From Rhodocytophaga aerolata (GTDB taxonomy: Bacteria; Bacteroidota; Bacteroidia; Cytophagales; 172606-1): a DNA stretch of 64,000 bases. A program made the translations under genes and the position numbers. The notes under the pieces were generated by a model. It saw only the letters and a program-made list of their open reading frames with translations. It was not told the DNA's origin and made no database searches. The stretch is taken from contig NZ_JAUKPO010000006.1 in assembly GCF_030503435.1 (NCBI RefSeq), positions 62,001 to 126,000 on the forward strand. The letters are read 5' to 3'. Position 1 is the stretch's first letter, and every line of letters begins with the position of its first letter. Positions 36,036-44,995 of the stretch are shown here, in pieces.

Positions 36036-36692
36036 TTATTTTAGGTAAGGCTTAATTGTCTGTGTCCAGATGTCATATCCATCGTCATTCATATGTAGCA
36101 TATCTTGCACAAATAATTCGGGGCGGGGTTGCTGATCATTGTCTAACATCTTATCGAAGACATTAATATAGGTTGCTTTCTTCTGTGTATTTAAAAAATC
36201 GTTGATCAACCGGTTCGCTTCCTTCACTAGTGCCAGTTTATCGGCTCTGGAAGGGCTGGGCTTCATAGAAATATAGGCAATAGGTGTACTAGGCATTTTC
36301 CGCCGGATAGCGGTAAACAAAGTTTTAAAATCAGCCAGCACTTGAGCAGGTGTTTTGCCATCATTTATGTCATTCTCTCCAGAGTAAATCACTATTTGTT
36401 TAGGTTGGTAAGGATAAATAATCCGATTGGCATAATGAACAAGATCTCCCAGGCCAGAGCCGCCAAAACCTCTGTTAAGGACTTTTTTGTTAGGAAACCG
36501 CTCAGCTAGGTCCTTCCAAACCCGTATAGATGAACTACCAGTAAAGAGAATAGCATTTTTTGGTGGAGGATTTTCTTTATCTGCCTTTTCAAAGGCTACA
36601 ATTTCATTTTCAAAGCGGTTTATTTCCTGGCAACTAGCATGTTGAATAAACAGAAATACAAACAAAAAACAAAAGGTAATAAATACTTTCAT
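36036..36692 (-). CDS. Secreted SGNH/GDSL-type hydrolase
   Basis: The 218-residue protein has a signal peptide (VFITFCFLFVFLFIQHASCQ, residues 2-21). The SGNH blocks are block I ILFTGSSSIRVW with the catalytic Ser, block II NRGFGGSGLGDL with the oxyanion Gly, block III IYSGENDIND with Asn, and block V VQDMLHMNDDGYDIW with Asp and His. Such enzymes are esterases or acylhydrolases on lipids or acetylated sugars, and this periplasmic or secreted form often deacetylates glycans. The substrate is unknown. It is monocistronic with its own terminator and is divergent from the AEC transporter. Confidence 0.9.
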   Translation of the reverse strand: MKVFITFCFLFVFLFIQHASCQEINRFENEIVAFEKADKENPPPKNAILFTGSSSIRVWKDLAERFPNKKVLNRGFGGSGLGDLVHYANRIIYPYQPKQIVIYSGENDINDGKTPAQVLADFKTLFTAIRRKMPSTPIAYISMKPSPSRADKLALVKEANRLINDFLNTQKKATYINVFDKMLDNDQQPRPELFVQDMLHMNDDGYDIWTQTIKPYLK

Positions 36693-36762
36693 GGGATGTC
36701 TGAAGAATTAACGTCTGTTTTAGATTTTCCCTTAATTTAGCGGCCGGTTTTACCTAGCTGCT

Positions 36763-37689
36763 GTGTCCAATACAAATATTACACTTCTTACTTCGTTAAT
36801 CATTATTCTTATTGGGTATTTTTTAAAAAAATATCAGGTAATCAAAGAAACAGAAGGAAAAGTACTCTCCAAAGTTGTATTATACGTTACCTTTCCGGCG
36901 TTGATATTCGATACAGTATCTGACCTGGAAATACGCTATGCATTGGTTTTTTTGCCCTTCATTCCTTTAGCTTTCTGCCTGCTGCTTTTTAGCATTTGTT
37001 ACGTTCTTTTCAGAAATCAGCCGGCCACTATCAAAGGAGTACTTTTTATGGCTGCTACCGGGTTCAATATCGGGCTGTTTGCTTACCCCATTATTGAAGC
37101 TATCTGGGGTAAAGAAGGACTGCAATATATTGCCATGTACGATCTGGGCAATGCATTTGCTGTGCTAGGGCTGAGCTATTCGCTGGGTTCTGCCTTCTCT
37201 CCGCAACGTACCGGAAGTAAACGGATAGATGGTGTGTACATTTTAAAAAAGCTGGTTAGATCAGTGCCGCTGGTGAGTTATGTGGTAGCCTTGCTTTTCA
37301 ATATTATGGGGCTGTCGTTTCCATTCTTGATAAACAATGTCATAGGTGCAGTGGCCAGAGCCAATATGGCTATGGTGCTTTTACTCCTGGGTATTTACTT
37401 GAACTTCCGCCTGGATAAAACATTTATAAAACAGCTGTACTCCATTCTTTTTGTCAAGTTTGGCTTAGCCTTGCTGATAGGAATCACTCTGTTTTATATC
37501 CTTCCTTTTGATAAACTGTATCGCACCATTGTGCTTATTGCCTTAATATTGCCAGTAGGGTTAACCGTTATTCCTTTTTCAGATGAGTTTGGGTATAATA
37601 CCCGTTTTGCAGGAGCTATTGCCAATATCAGTATTCTGATCAGCTTTGTGTTGATGTGGGGGTTAATCATGGTGTTTAACCTGGCGTAA
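36763..37689 (+). CDS. AEC-family transporter (auxin efflux carrier-like)
   Basis: The 308-residue membrane protein has about ten hydrophobic helices in two five-helix halves (ITLLTSLIIILIGYFLKKY, then VLYVTFPALIFDTV, FMAATGFNIGLFAYPI, MAMVLLLLGIYLNF, IVLIALILPVGLTVIPF). AEC carriers export organic anions such as malate or act as amino-acid permeases in bacteria. The start must be GTG at 36763: an in-frame stop lies 30 bp upstream and no ATG comes between. The spacing to the SGNH gene (70 bp, divergent) suggests a shared promoter region. Substrate unknown. Confidence 0.88.
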   Translation: MSNTNITLLTSLIIILIGYFLKKYQVIKETEGKVLSKVVLYVTFPALIFDTVSDLEIRYALVFLPFIPLAFCLLLFSICYVLFRNQPATIKGVLFMAATGFNIGLFAYPIIEAIWGKEGLQYIAMYDLGNAFAVLGLSYSLGSAFSPQRTGSKRIDGVYILKKLVRSVPLVSYVVALLFNIMGLSFPFLINNVIGAVARANMAMVLLLLGIYLNFRLDKTFIKQLYSILFVKFGLALLIGITLFYILPFDKLYRTIVLIALILPVGLTVIPFSDEFGYNTRFAGAIANISILISFVLMWGLIMVFNLA

Positions 37690-37731
37690 CAATTCTATTA
37701 AGCTTACAGGAAAAAATCATAAAGTAGAAAT

Positions 37732-38676
37732 TTAAAAATTTAACATAGCGCTTCTGCCTTGCAAGCCGCCAGTATGCAGAACAACCAGGGTGCTGCCTTT
37801 CGGGAAGTACCCTTCCTGCAACAGATCATATACGCCGTAGAGCATTTTTCCGGTATACACTTGTTCCAGTGGAATGTTATGTGTCTGTTCAAACTTCCGG
37901 ATAAATTCCAGTAACTCGGGCTGCACTTTTGCATAGCCGCCAAAATGGTAATTTGTTTGAATATGCCAGGTACTAGCAGTAAGGTATGTTTTATTGGGTG
38001 CAGCATCAATAATAGCATAGCTCTGCAATAACTCTTTTACGGACTGATTGAGAAACTCACCCCCTTTTAAAGCAGAAAATCCGATGATCTTTTTATCGGG
38101 TGCACCGGCAACAAGTCCGGCCATAGTACCACCTGTTCCGCAAGGGAGGCACAAATAATCAACCTCCAATGGGATGTCTTGTATAATCTCCATGCAGCCT
38201 TTTACTGCCAGGGCATTACTTCCTCCTTCGGGGATGAGATAAAAATTGCCATACTGCTCCTGTAAAGAATATAAAACTTCGGGATGTTCTTTTTGCTGAT
38301 AGGTAGTACGGTCCAGGTAATGGAGATGCATGCCACAAGCCCGGGCGAAAGACAATGTAGCATTAAGTGGCTGATGTTCCTCCCCACGGATGATTCCAAT
38401 AGTACGGAACTTATATAATTTCCCGGCCGCCGCCACTGCATAAATATGGTTAGAATACGCTCCGCCAAAGGTAAGCAAGGTGTCTTTTCCCTCTTGAGCG
38501 GCCTGTAGTAAATTATATTTTAGTTTTCTCCATTTATTACCAGATATTTGCGGATGAATTAAGTCTTCCCGTTTAATATATACCTGTATTCCTGCTGCCT
38601 CGGTAACTGCATCTTGCAGGCGTTGCAGCGGGGCATACACAGGCGCATGAAGCAGGGTAGATAGGGCAGACGACAT
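37732..38676 (-). CDS. PLP-dependent D-cysteine desulfhydrase/ACC deaminase-type enzyme
   Basis: The start is placed at MSSALSTLLHAP (CAT at 38674-38676), giving 314 residues; the frame is open 11 codons further upstream. It belongs to fold-type II PLP enzymes: the Schiff-base Lys48 lies in ISGNKWRKLKYN, then LLTFGGAYSNHIYAVAAAG, LIPEGGSNALAVKGCMEI, and LCLPCGTGGTMAGL for the PLP phosphate. The C-terminus has LVVLHTGGLQGR. Members cleave D-cysteine to pyruvate, ammonia and H2S, or open ACC; motifs alone do not separate these. It is divergent from the pseudouridine synthase gene, with only about 40 bp between starts. Confidence 0.88.
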   Translation of the reverse strand: MSSALSTLLHAPVYAPLQRLQDAVTEAAGIQVYIKREDLIHPQISGNKWRKLKYNLLQAAQEGKDTLLTFGGAYSNHIYAVAAAGKLYKFRTIGIIRGEEHQPLNATLSFARACGMHLHYLDRTTYQQKEHPEVLYSLQEQYGNFYLIPEGGSNALAVKGCMEIIQDIPLEVDYLCLPCGTGGTMAGLVAGAPDKKIIGFSALKGGEFLNQSVKELLQSYAIIDAAPNKTYLTASTWHIQTNYHFGGYAKVQPELLEFIRKFEQTHNIPLEQVYTGKMLYGVYDLLQEGYFPKGSTLVVLHTGGLQGRSAMLNF

Positions 38677-38717
38677 ACACAAAGTTGACGAACATATTTC
38701 TATTAACAAATACTTCT

Positions 38718-39752
38718 ATGAGTGAAGCGACAGGCAAAGACGAATATATAGAGGACGATGATTTATTTGAACATTACCGGTTCCAGGTAGATAAGGGCCA
38801 ATCGCTGCTGCGGATTGATAAATTTCTGATGGACCGCATACCCAATGCTACCCGCAACAAATTACAGCAGGCCATCGATTCGGAGGCTGTGAAGGTAAAT
38901 GATAAAGTAATAAAGGCCAGTTATAAAGTGAAGCCACTGGATATAATTACTATTTCCCTGCCCGAACCTCCACGCGACACAGAAATTGTACCCGAGGATA
39001 TTGCTTTAAACATTGTATATGAAGATGCGGATGTACTGGTAGTCAATAAACCGGCAGGTATGGTGGTACATCCGGCCTATAATAACTGGACCGGTACGCT
39101 GGTAAATGCCCTTACCTATCATTTTCAAAATCTGCCTACATCCCAGAATGGCGAAGGCCGCCCTGGTCTGGTACACCGCCTGGATAAAGATACCTCTGGG
39201 TTACTGGTAATTGCTAAAACCGAATTGGCCATGGTGCATCTGGCCAAGCAATTTTATGAGCATAGCATCGAACGTACGTACTATGCCCTGGTCTGGGGAG
39301 AACCTAAAAATGAAAGTGGTACCATCAATGCCCATGTTGGCCGCAGCCTGAAAGACCGCCGGGTTACGGCTGTGTTTCCAGATGGAGAGTTTGGCCGCCA
39401 TGCGGTTACCCATTACAAAGTACTAAAATACCTGCGGTATGTATCCTTGGTGCAGTGTAATCTGGAAACCGGCCGCACCCATCAGATCCGGGCACATATG
39501 CAATATCTGGGGCACCCGCTGTTTAACGATGCTACCTATGGTGGGGATAAAATTCTGAAAGGAACCAGCTTTACCAAATACAAACAGTTTGTAGAAAATT
39601 GTTTCAAACTTATTCCCAGGCAAGCCTTACATGCCAAATCTCTGGGCTTTGTGCATCCCCGCACGAAAGAATGGTTACAATTCGACACTGAACTTCCGGA
39701 AGATTTATCAACCGTAATAGATAAATGGGAGAAGTATATGAATACAATTTAA
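38718..39752 (+). CDS. rluD: RluA-family 23S rRNA pseudouridine synthase (RluD-like)
   Basis: The product is read from MSEATGKDEY (ATG at 38718; an in-frame ATG lies at 38685), 344 residues. An N-terminal S4 RNA-binding domain spans about 20-85 (RIDKFLMDRIPNATRNKLQQAIDSEAVKVN). The synthase domain follows, with DVLVVNKPAGMVVHP, the signature VHRLDKDTSGLLVIAK with catalytic Asp156, and the C-terminal NLETGRTHQIRAHM. RluD-type enzymes modify helix 69 of 23S rRNA. It is followed by 224 bp holding repeat copies D and E. Confidence 0.93.
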   Translation: MSEATGKDEYIEDDDLFEHYRFQVDKGQSLLRIDKFLMDRIPNATRNKLQQAIDSEAVKVNDKVIKASYKVKPLDIITISLPEPPRDTEIVPEDIALNIVYEDADVLVVNKPAGMVVHPAYNNWTGTLVNALTYHFQNLPTSQNGEGRPGLVHRLDKDTSGLLVIAKTELAMVHLAKQFYEHSIERTYYALVWGEPKNESGTINAHVGRSLKDRRVTAVFPDGEFGRHAVTHYKVLKYLRYVSLVQCNLETGRTHQIRAHMQYLGHPLFNDATYGGDKILKGTSFTKYKQFVENCFKLIPRQALHAKSLGFVHPRTKEWLQFDTELPEDLSTVIDKWEKYMNTI

Positions 39753-39966
39753 ATGTGAAAATATGAGTAATGTGCTTATCGTGTGATGTGCAGATGTGCT
39801 GAATAATAAAAAACTTCTGAGGAAACATACGAAGGCCAAACTTAAAATTTATTTCCCTGATGCACAGAAGATAGTAAATTATACTGGCCTAAATCAGCCG
39901 GGAAGCTTGCCATATCAGGTGAAAAGCCTTAATTTTCACAATTACACATTCTTCAAATTTTCAAAA
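39749..39966. repeat. Dispersed AT-rich intergenic repeat, copies D and E (inverted pair)
   Basis: Copy D (about 39749-39782, AAATGTGAAAATATGAGTAA...) reads plus; copy E (39930-39966) reads minus as TTTGAAAATTTGAAGAATGT plus GTAATTGTGAAAAT. The 224-bp gap between the pseudouridine synthase and DUF4494 genes contains little else; an open frame over 39796-39999 looks non-coding. Confidence 0.5.
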
Positions 39967-39976
39967 ATTATCTATT

Positions 39977-40474
39977 ATGGCCATCTGGTTTTTATGTAAA
40001 ATCCGCTATCAGAAGCAGAGTGAAAATGGCAAGCAAACCGCCGTCAACGAATCCTATCTAGTAGATTCTGTGTCGTTTACCGATGCAGAAACAAGAATAT
40101 ACCAGGAATTAAGCAGCATTATTAAAGACTTTACCCTTACTGGTGTACGGCCTATGCGCTTAACGGATGTGTTTCACTACGAAGATGCCGAAACCTGGTA
40201 TAAGTGTAAAGTGAACTATGTATCGGTAGATGAGAAAAGCGGCAAAGAAAAGAAAATTCAGAATACAATGCTGGTGAGTGCCTGGAGTGTAAAACAAGCG
40301 TATGAGCGGATAGAAGAAAGCCTGAAGTCGATGCTTGTTCCTTTCGATATATCGGATATTAATATCACCAATATTATGGAAATCTTCCCATACGTAGCAG
40401 AAGAGAAAGTTCCGGCTAATTTCCGTCCGCTGGCAGAAGTGCAGGCAGAGCGGGATATGGAAACGGTAGAATAA
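39977..40474 (+). CDS. DUF4494 family protein
   Basis: The 165-residue protein begins MAIWFLCKIRYQKQ and contains VNESYLVDSVSFTDAETRIYQEL, KCKVNYVSVDEKSGKEKK, NTMLVSAWSVKQAYERIEESLKSMLVPFDISDINITNIMEIFP, the layout of the Bacteroidota-restricted DUF4494. It is cytoplasmic, with no catalytic motif. The function is not known. It ends at a strong terminator shared with the convergent gene. Confidence 0.9.
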   Translation: MAIWFLCKIRYQKQSENGKQTAVNESYLVDSVSFTDAETRIYQELSSIIKDFTLTGVRPMRLTDVFHYEDAETWYKCKVNYVSVDEKSGKEKKIQNTMLVSAWSVKQAYERIEESLKSMLVPFDISDINITNIMEIFPYVAEEKVPANFRPLAEVQAERDMETVE

Positions 40475-40493
40475 GTAGTACCGTACTTGCTAT

Positions 40494-40535
40494 AAAAGAA
40501 AGCCCGCCAGTCTACAAACTGGCGGGCTTTCTTTT
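40494..40535. terminator. Bidirectional terminator, perfect 17-bp stem
   Basis: AAAAGAAAGCCCGCCAG pairs perfectly with CTGGCGGGCTTTCTTTT across an 8-nt loop between the convergent DUF4494 and STAS-like genes. The A/T flanks allow termination in both directions. Confidence 0.92.
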
Positions 40536-40537
40536 AT

Positions 40538-40984
40538 CTATTTTTTACTTCCTGCCGGGATATTATCTTTCAGCGAGAGCCAGTGAATGGCTTCTTCCCA
40601 GGTCTTAAACGAACGGATACTATCTTTAAAACCCAGATTACTTCCCACCTTTGTCAGAAACTCTACCGAAAGATTTTCATCCTCATTCGTAGACTGAATA
40701 ATAGCTGTTCTGAAAACCAGTCCGAAAGTTTTAATGATTCTTGGTAAAAAATTAGTAGCGTACCAGGTTCTGGACTGCATGTCCGTATAGGTCAGGTCTT
40801 TTAAATTGTAAACAATCTTGCGGCATTTATATACGGTAATGGCCTTGTACAATTTTTCCAGAATGGCTTTGTAGCTTTCATGTTCTACAGCCCCGGAAAA
40901 TCTGACAGTGAGCAGGGCCTCTTCTTCCGCAATAAACAAAGCGGTAGTCTTTTCGTCATTTTCAAAGAGTAATTGTAGATCCAT
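40538..40984 (-). CDS. STAS/SpoIIAA-like protein, function unknown
   Basis: The 148-residue soluble protein has an alternating pattern compatible with a SpoIIAA/STAS-type alpha/beta fold: EEEALLTVRFSGAVEHESYKAILEKLYKAI, then CRKIVYNLKDLTYTDMQSRTWYATNFLPRI, and AIIQSTNEDENLSVEF. The C-terminus (SFKTWEEAIHWL) resembles the last helix of small STAS-like proteins of Bacteroidota. A role in partner switching would be a guess; no kinase or phosphatase partner is nearby. It converges on DUF4494. Confidence 0.65.
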   Translation of the reverse strand: MDLQLLFENDEKTTALFIAEEEALLTVRFSGAVEHESYKAILEKLYKAITVYKCRKIVYNLKDLTYTDMQSRTWYATNFLPRIIKTFGLVFRTAIIQSTNEDENLSVEFLTKVGSNLGFKDSIRSFKTWEEAIHWLSLKDNIPAGSKK

Positions 40985-41268
40985 AAGTAATTAACTAAAG
41001 TAGTATATAAACAATTCTACGTAAATACTGTTTGAAACAGCATTGATCTTCCCGGGTTATCTTACATACGCTACAATCAAAATCATTAGCCGTTCCGGAG
41101 AATTGGGTAGCTGAGAGTAGTGTGCTGAATACGAATAGTTTATGTTATCAACTGGAAGCTTTGCCAGAGAAAATAAACAACATGGCGAATAGGCTGTTTT
41201 TCAATTGCTGGATTGATTTTTAGCAAACAATGTTTTATCTTAACATACACCACCTTAACCTGTACGCT

Positions 41269-42090
41269 ATGGCCCGCATTTTTATGCTCATCACTTTCGT
41301 TATCAATGGATTTTGCGTTCAGGCGCAGTTTAAATTAATAGGCGATGCAGATTATATGGATAACGGCTGTATCCGGCTTACGCCAGATATTCCGTATTCG
41401 GAGGGCATCGCATACAGTACAGCCACCTTGAATCTGGAGCATAATTTTGAAATAGAATTTGATATATTTCTGGGAGATAAAGATGAGGGAGCCGATGGAA
41501 TTACTTTTGTTATTCACAACGACAGGCGTGGGTTTGAGGCATTTGGCACCTGGGGCGAATGTATGGGCTATGGCACCTGGAGCCGGGCCTATGGAGGAGG
41601 TACCTATATAGCGCCTTCGGTAGCCGTAGAGTTCGATACCTATGAAAATGGCCGGCAAAACGACCCTTCCTCTGACCATGTGGCGTACCTGGAAGATGGA
41701 AGTAATTTTCATTCTACCTATTGGAACAACAATGATATAGCCTTTAACCTGGAAGATGGCTATCTACACAACTTTAGATTTAAGTGGAACCCCACTACCA
41801 AAAAAATTACTGTATACCTGGATGGCCGTATTGTTTACCAGGGCACCAAAGATCTGATAAAAGATATCTTCAAAGGTTCTACAGAGGTGATCTGGGGATT
41901 TACAGCCTCCACCGGTAGAAAAAGCAACCTACAGTATTTTTGCCTGAAGCGGCTAGCCATGAAAAAGGCAACTCCGCCTGCCCCCAAAACTACCAAGCCG
42001 AACTTACAAGCACCCCAGGTAACTCTCACTTCTAAAGACCGGCCGCAACAAGCCGAAAGCCAGTATGCCAGAAATGAAACGAAAAAATAG
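41269..42090 (+). CDS. Secreted bacterial L-type (legume-like) lectin domain protein
   Basis: The start is placed at MARIFMLITFVINGFCVQAQ, a signal peptide (the frame opens 13 codons upstream at 41230); about 273 residues. The lectin core is FEIEFDIFLGDKDEGADGITFVIHNDRRG, then GGTYIAPSVAVEFDTYENGRQNDPSSDHVAYL with the acidic metal-binding residues, and FRFKWNPTTKKITVYLDGRIVYQG with VIWGFTASTGRKSNLQ. These are the conserved sheets of the legume-lectin fold. The C-terminal 45 residues are Pro/Lys/Thr-rich and low in complexity. It presumably binds sugars outside the inner membrane; the ligand is unknown. Confidence 0.85.
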   Translation: MARIFMLITFVINGFCVQAQFKLIGDADYMDNGCIRLTPDIPYSEGIAYSTATLNLEHNFEIEFDIFLGDKDEGADGITFVIHNDRRGFEAFGTWGECMGYGTWSRAYGGGTYIAPSVAVEFDTYENGRQNDPSSDHVAYLEDGSNFHSTYWNNNDIAFNLEDGYLHNFRFKWNPTTKKITVYLDGRIVYQGTKDLIKDIFKGSTEVIWGFTASTGRKSNLQYFCLKRLAMKKATPPAPKTTKPNLQAPQVTLTSKDRPQQAESQYARNETKK

Positions 42091-42180
42091 AAAATACTGA
42101 TAAACTGTGTTTATCTTCCGGCAAGTTATAAAATAGTATAAGTTATGTGTGTTTAATTCTGAAATATAGAAGTTGTATGT

Positions 42181-42585
42181 ATGATAGAGATTGACGATGA
42201 AAAAGAAGCAATTATGGGCATTATCTATGCCTGTATGTCGGCAGATAATAATGTATCTACACAGGAATACGATGAAATGGTGCACTTACTATCCAGAAAA
42301 CAACTATATGCCAACACGGACCTGCGGGTGATTTTTAACAAGATAAAGACATTGCATCAATCGATTGGGTATAACTCGTTTAAGTTGATTGAACTAGCTG
42401 CTGAGAAAGTTTCAGAGAATCTACGGCTGACAGTGTATGCTAATGCCATGGAAATTTTTCTGTTAGACAAAACGTTTCATGCCAACGAAAAGCAACTGGC
42501 AGATTATCTGCAGAAAGCCTTGCATATAGATAATAAATGGGCTAAAAAAATACAGGAAGTAAGTACTATTAAAAGTATGGGATAA
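42181..42585 (+). CDS. TerB-like protein
   Basis: The 134-residue all-helical protein begins MIEIDDEKEAIMGIIYACMSADNNVSTQEYDEMVHLLSRK, similar to the acidic helix pair of TerB (tellurite-resistance B-like) domains, with a second half (LTVYANAMEIFLLDKTFHANEKQLADYLQKAL) repeating the pattern. TerB domains may bind metal near membranes; here the domain stands alone. No ter operon lies nearby, so tellurite resistance should not be assumed. Confidence 0.75.
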   Translation: MIEIDDEKEAIMGIIYACMSADNNVSTQEYDEMVHLLSRKQLYANTDLRVIFNKIKTLHQSIGYNSFKLIELAAEKVSENLRLTVYANAMEIFLLDKTFHANEKQLADYLQKALHIDNKWAKKIQEVSTIKSMG

Positions 42586-42640
42586 CAAGCTGGAGAATTG
42601 CGTGTATTTATGTGTTGAGTACTAGTAAGAAAAGTTTAGG

Positions 42641-43222
42641 ATGAAAGTAATAAATGTATCCCTACAGATGAGTTACTTAGCAAGTTTGGAAGGTCAGTCA
42701 AAAGCTAAACGAGAACTGCTCTTATACTTTCTAATTGGGTGTAGCATTCTACTAAATTTAGGAAATAATGTACTGCATGTCATCAATTATAAAAAACAAT
42801 TTGGTATGCCTTGGTTTGGGTCACCGATAAGTATATATGAAGCAGTAAATTATGACTATTTATTAGGCCCACCTCTCCAATCATTTAACAATGGCTATCC
42901 ATTTGACTACCTGCTTGTAAAAATTATATTATGGAGCCTAGCACTAATATGCCTGATACTATGGATAGGTAAGTTGAACATTGGAAGGATAGTATTAACT
43001 TTTCTCTTTACACTTTTTTCTTTGTTCTTATTAGTTTCAGTGAATAGTTATCTAAGGAATGAATTCACGGAAATATTGGATTCGCTACAGACCATTGAGA
43101 TTCCTCAACATACGGCTTATAGGATAATTGGCGATTCCATAGGAGTGATAGTATATAAGTTTATCGGATGTTGTATTTCTACTTTTATTGTTTACAAGTT
43201 GATCAATAAAACCGGTGCCTAA
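42641..43222 (+). CDS. Predicted multi-pass membrane protein, function unknown
   Basis: The 193-residue protein shows about four membrane helices (ELLLYFLIGCSILLNLGNNV, YLLVKIILWSLALICLILWIG, IVLTFLFTLFSLFLLVSVN, and VIVYKFIGCCISTFIVYKL). No family is recognised. The coding sequence is more AT-rich than its neighbours and uses many ATA and TTA codons, possibly a sign of recent acquisition. A start at Met10 (MSYLASLEG) is also possible. It follows the TerB-like gene by 55 bp on the same strand. Confidence 0.6.
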   Translation: MKVINVSLQMSYLASLEGQSKAKRELLLYFLIGCSILLNLGNNVLHVINYKKQFGMPWFGSPISIYEAVNYDYLLGPPLQSFNNGYPFDYLLVKIILWSLALICLILWIGKLNIGRIVLTFLFTLFSLFLLVSVNSYLRNEFTEILDSLQTIEIPQHTAYRIIGDSIGVIVYKFIGCCISTFIVYKLINKTGA

Positions 43223-43301
43223 CATCAACCCTGCTGCCACCGCTATTTCCTTAATAGGAAGTAATGGTTTGTATAGGTTTATGCCCCATTAGCTATCTAA
43301 A

Positions 43302-44042
43302 CTATACTTCAAAAATAAAAAAAGGAGGGTTGAACCCAGCCTTCAATAATAACGGTTTGGAGACGTTAAAAACTTTTACTCCTTTAGAAGTAGTTCCCTC
43401 CAGAGTGCCTACATGCGCATGCCCATGAAAAGCGGCTACTACCTCCCGCCGGTTAATGGGTTCGGCAAGTCTGGAAGAGCCTAAAAAGGGAAAGATGGGT
43501 TCCGGTTCGCCTACCACCGTTGCCTTAATGGGTGAATAATGCATTACTACAATTTTCTTCAAATCAGTATGTTCACTATCCAGCTTAGCTAGAGCCCGGT
43601 CCAGACATAAAGCTTCATTTACCGCTTCCTGTACAAATTGTTTGTTCATTTTTTCGCCCCACAAAGGCAGCATATGCTGGTCAAAGCCTCCCCCGAATCC
43701 TTTAATGCCTGCAATTCCTACATTGCCTATTACAATAGAGTCGCCATCCAGAATGCATATATTTTCACTGTGGAGGGCTTTTTTTATTTCTGCCTGTTCG
43801 TCTGCTTCATAATCATGGTTGCCCAATACCCCTACTACCGGGATAGTACAAGCGTTTAGCTCTTCGCGTAACGTTACTGCATCTGCCGCACGGCCAGTAT
43901 CTGTTAAGTCACCTGCCAGAATTAACAGATCAGCCTGTTCAGACACGGTTCTAAAGTACTCCACCCATTTGCCTTTATCGTTTTCCCGCACATGAATATC
44001 GCCAACTGCAGCTATACGCGTTTTTTTTCTGGAATTCGCCAT
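43302..44042 (-). CDS. Calcineurin-type metallophosphoesterase
   Basis: The 246-residue cytoplasmic protein has the five metallophosphoesterase motifs: VGDIHV, LILAGDLTDTG, VLGNHDYE, VVMHYSP and AAFHGHAHVGT, which together bind two metal ions. Such enzymes cleave phosphomono- or diesters; the substrate is not predictable. It lies 62 bp after the nucleotidyltransferase-like gene on the same strand and is probably cotranscribed with it, hinting at a nucleotide or nucleic-acid substrate (inference). Confidence 0.9.
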   Translation of the reverse strand: MANSRKKTRIAAVGDIHVRENDKGKWVEYFRTVSEQADLLILAGDLTDTGRAADAVTLREELNACTIPVVGVLGNHDYEADEQAEIKKALHSENICILDGDSIVIGNVGIAGIKGFGGGFDQHMLPLWGEKMNKQFVQEAVNEALCLDRALAKLDSEHTDLKKIVVMHYSPIKATVVGEPEPIFPFLGSSRLAEPINRREVVAAFHGHAHVGTLEGTTSKGVKVFNVSKPLLLKAGFNPPFFIFEV

Positions 44043-44104
44043 AAACTAAGTGTTTTGCTAACGTATATTCGGTCACAGTAACAGTCAACGTGCTACTGGG
44101 TACA

Positions 44105-44845
44105 TTATATAGTTTTGATGGTGATTACCTTATAATCCCACTGAGTAATGTCGTTTTTGTATTGCGTCTGGTCGATAATAGGACCCAAGCATACTTTTTC
44201 TACGGGCGCAGGTAAAGCGTACTGATCTTTGGCCAGGGCAATCAACTGGTCAAACAGCCAGCGGGGAATTAGCTCCCGTTCCGTAGGATACACAAATTGA
44301 AATATCAGGCATTGGGCCAGTAATAAGTGCCAGTGCTGCTCCAGCCGCCGCCAAATCCGGTGCCAGTCCAGGGTTTTGCCCTGTTTTAGAATAATATGAT
44401 TTACATCGGCTCCGTCGTAACGTTCGCGGTTTTGTACATATATTTTACACCACAAAAGTTCTTCGGGTGCAATCAGGCGTACTGGTATTCCATACGCTTC
44501 GCCATCTACCGCATGCTGATACCATACATCGTCTACCTGGCAAATATTATTTACGGTATTGAAAATAATATCAATAAAATTATCCCCTTTAAATACTTTC
44601 GCCAGCCAGCGGACATCGGTTATTTCGGTAGTATAGCCATGTTCGGCAAATAATCTTAATATATGTGGATACTCCCCGGCTTTGCAGAATATATCCAGGT
44701 CTTTCATGTCCCGGTCTATTCCTACATATTCCCGTAAAGCTAGGCCTCCTCCCACTAAAAAGGGTAATCCATTATCTATCAGGAGTTGTAAAGCCTCCCG
44801 GTAAAATTCCTGCGCAACTGTCTTCTGATCTTCTACTTGCATCAT
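44105..44845 (-). CDS. Nucleotidyltransferase-like protein (MNT/AbiEii-type fold)
   Basis: The 246-residue protein has the minimal pol-beta motif LPFLVGGGLALREYVGIDRDMKDLDIFC (Gly-rich loop and D-x-D), then FIDIIFN as a possible third Asp, and VRLIAPEELLWCKIYVQNRERYDGADVNHIIL, a typical helix of the nucleotidyltransferase/AbiEii group. The catalytic Asp pair appears intact, but this family also includes degenerate sensors. It is paired with a metallophosphoesterase downstream (62 bp). No antitoxin-like gene is adjacent, so a toxin-antitoxin role is not supported. Confidence 0.75.
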   Translation of the reverse strand: MMQVEDQKTVAQEFYREALQLLIDNGLPFLVGGGLALREYVGIDRDMKDLDIFCKAGEYPHILRLFAEHGYTTEITDVRWLAKVFKGDNFIDIIFNTVNNICQVDDVWYQHAVDGEAYGIPVRLIAPEELLWCKIYVQNRERYDGADVNHIILKQGKTLDWHRIWRRLEQHWHLLLAQCLIFQFVYPTERELIPRWLFDQLIALAKDQYALPAPVEKVCLGPIIDQTQYKNDITQWDYKVITIKTI

Positions 44846-44995
44846 GCCTGTCTAAAATTCCTATATTGAAAGTCTAGCCATATACTTATTTCTCCTAGAT
44901 TTGTTGCAACTTTCAATCGTCATCCCGAAGTTTTTGTACATAAAGCAATTATAAAGAGTTACTGCTTTCTAAAAACATAGGTAATCATCTACTTT

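Noticed and set aside
39796-39999. Open frame of 67 codons between the pseudouridine synthase and DUF4494 genes
   Set aside because: It spans repeat copy E and overlaps the DUF4494 start; composition follows the repeat, not coding sequence.
42181-42585. Tellurite resistance locus
   Set aside because: Only a lone TerB-like domain is present, with no terC, terD or terZ-like genes near it.
44105-44845. Toxin-antitoxin (AbiEii/MNT) module
   Set aside because: The nucleotidyltransferase-like protein has no adjacent antitoxin; its neighbour is a metallophosphoesterase.
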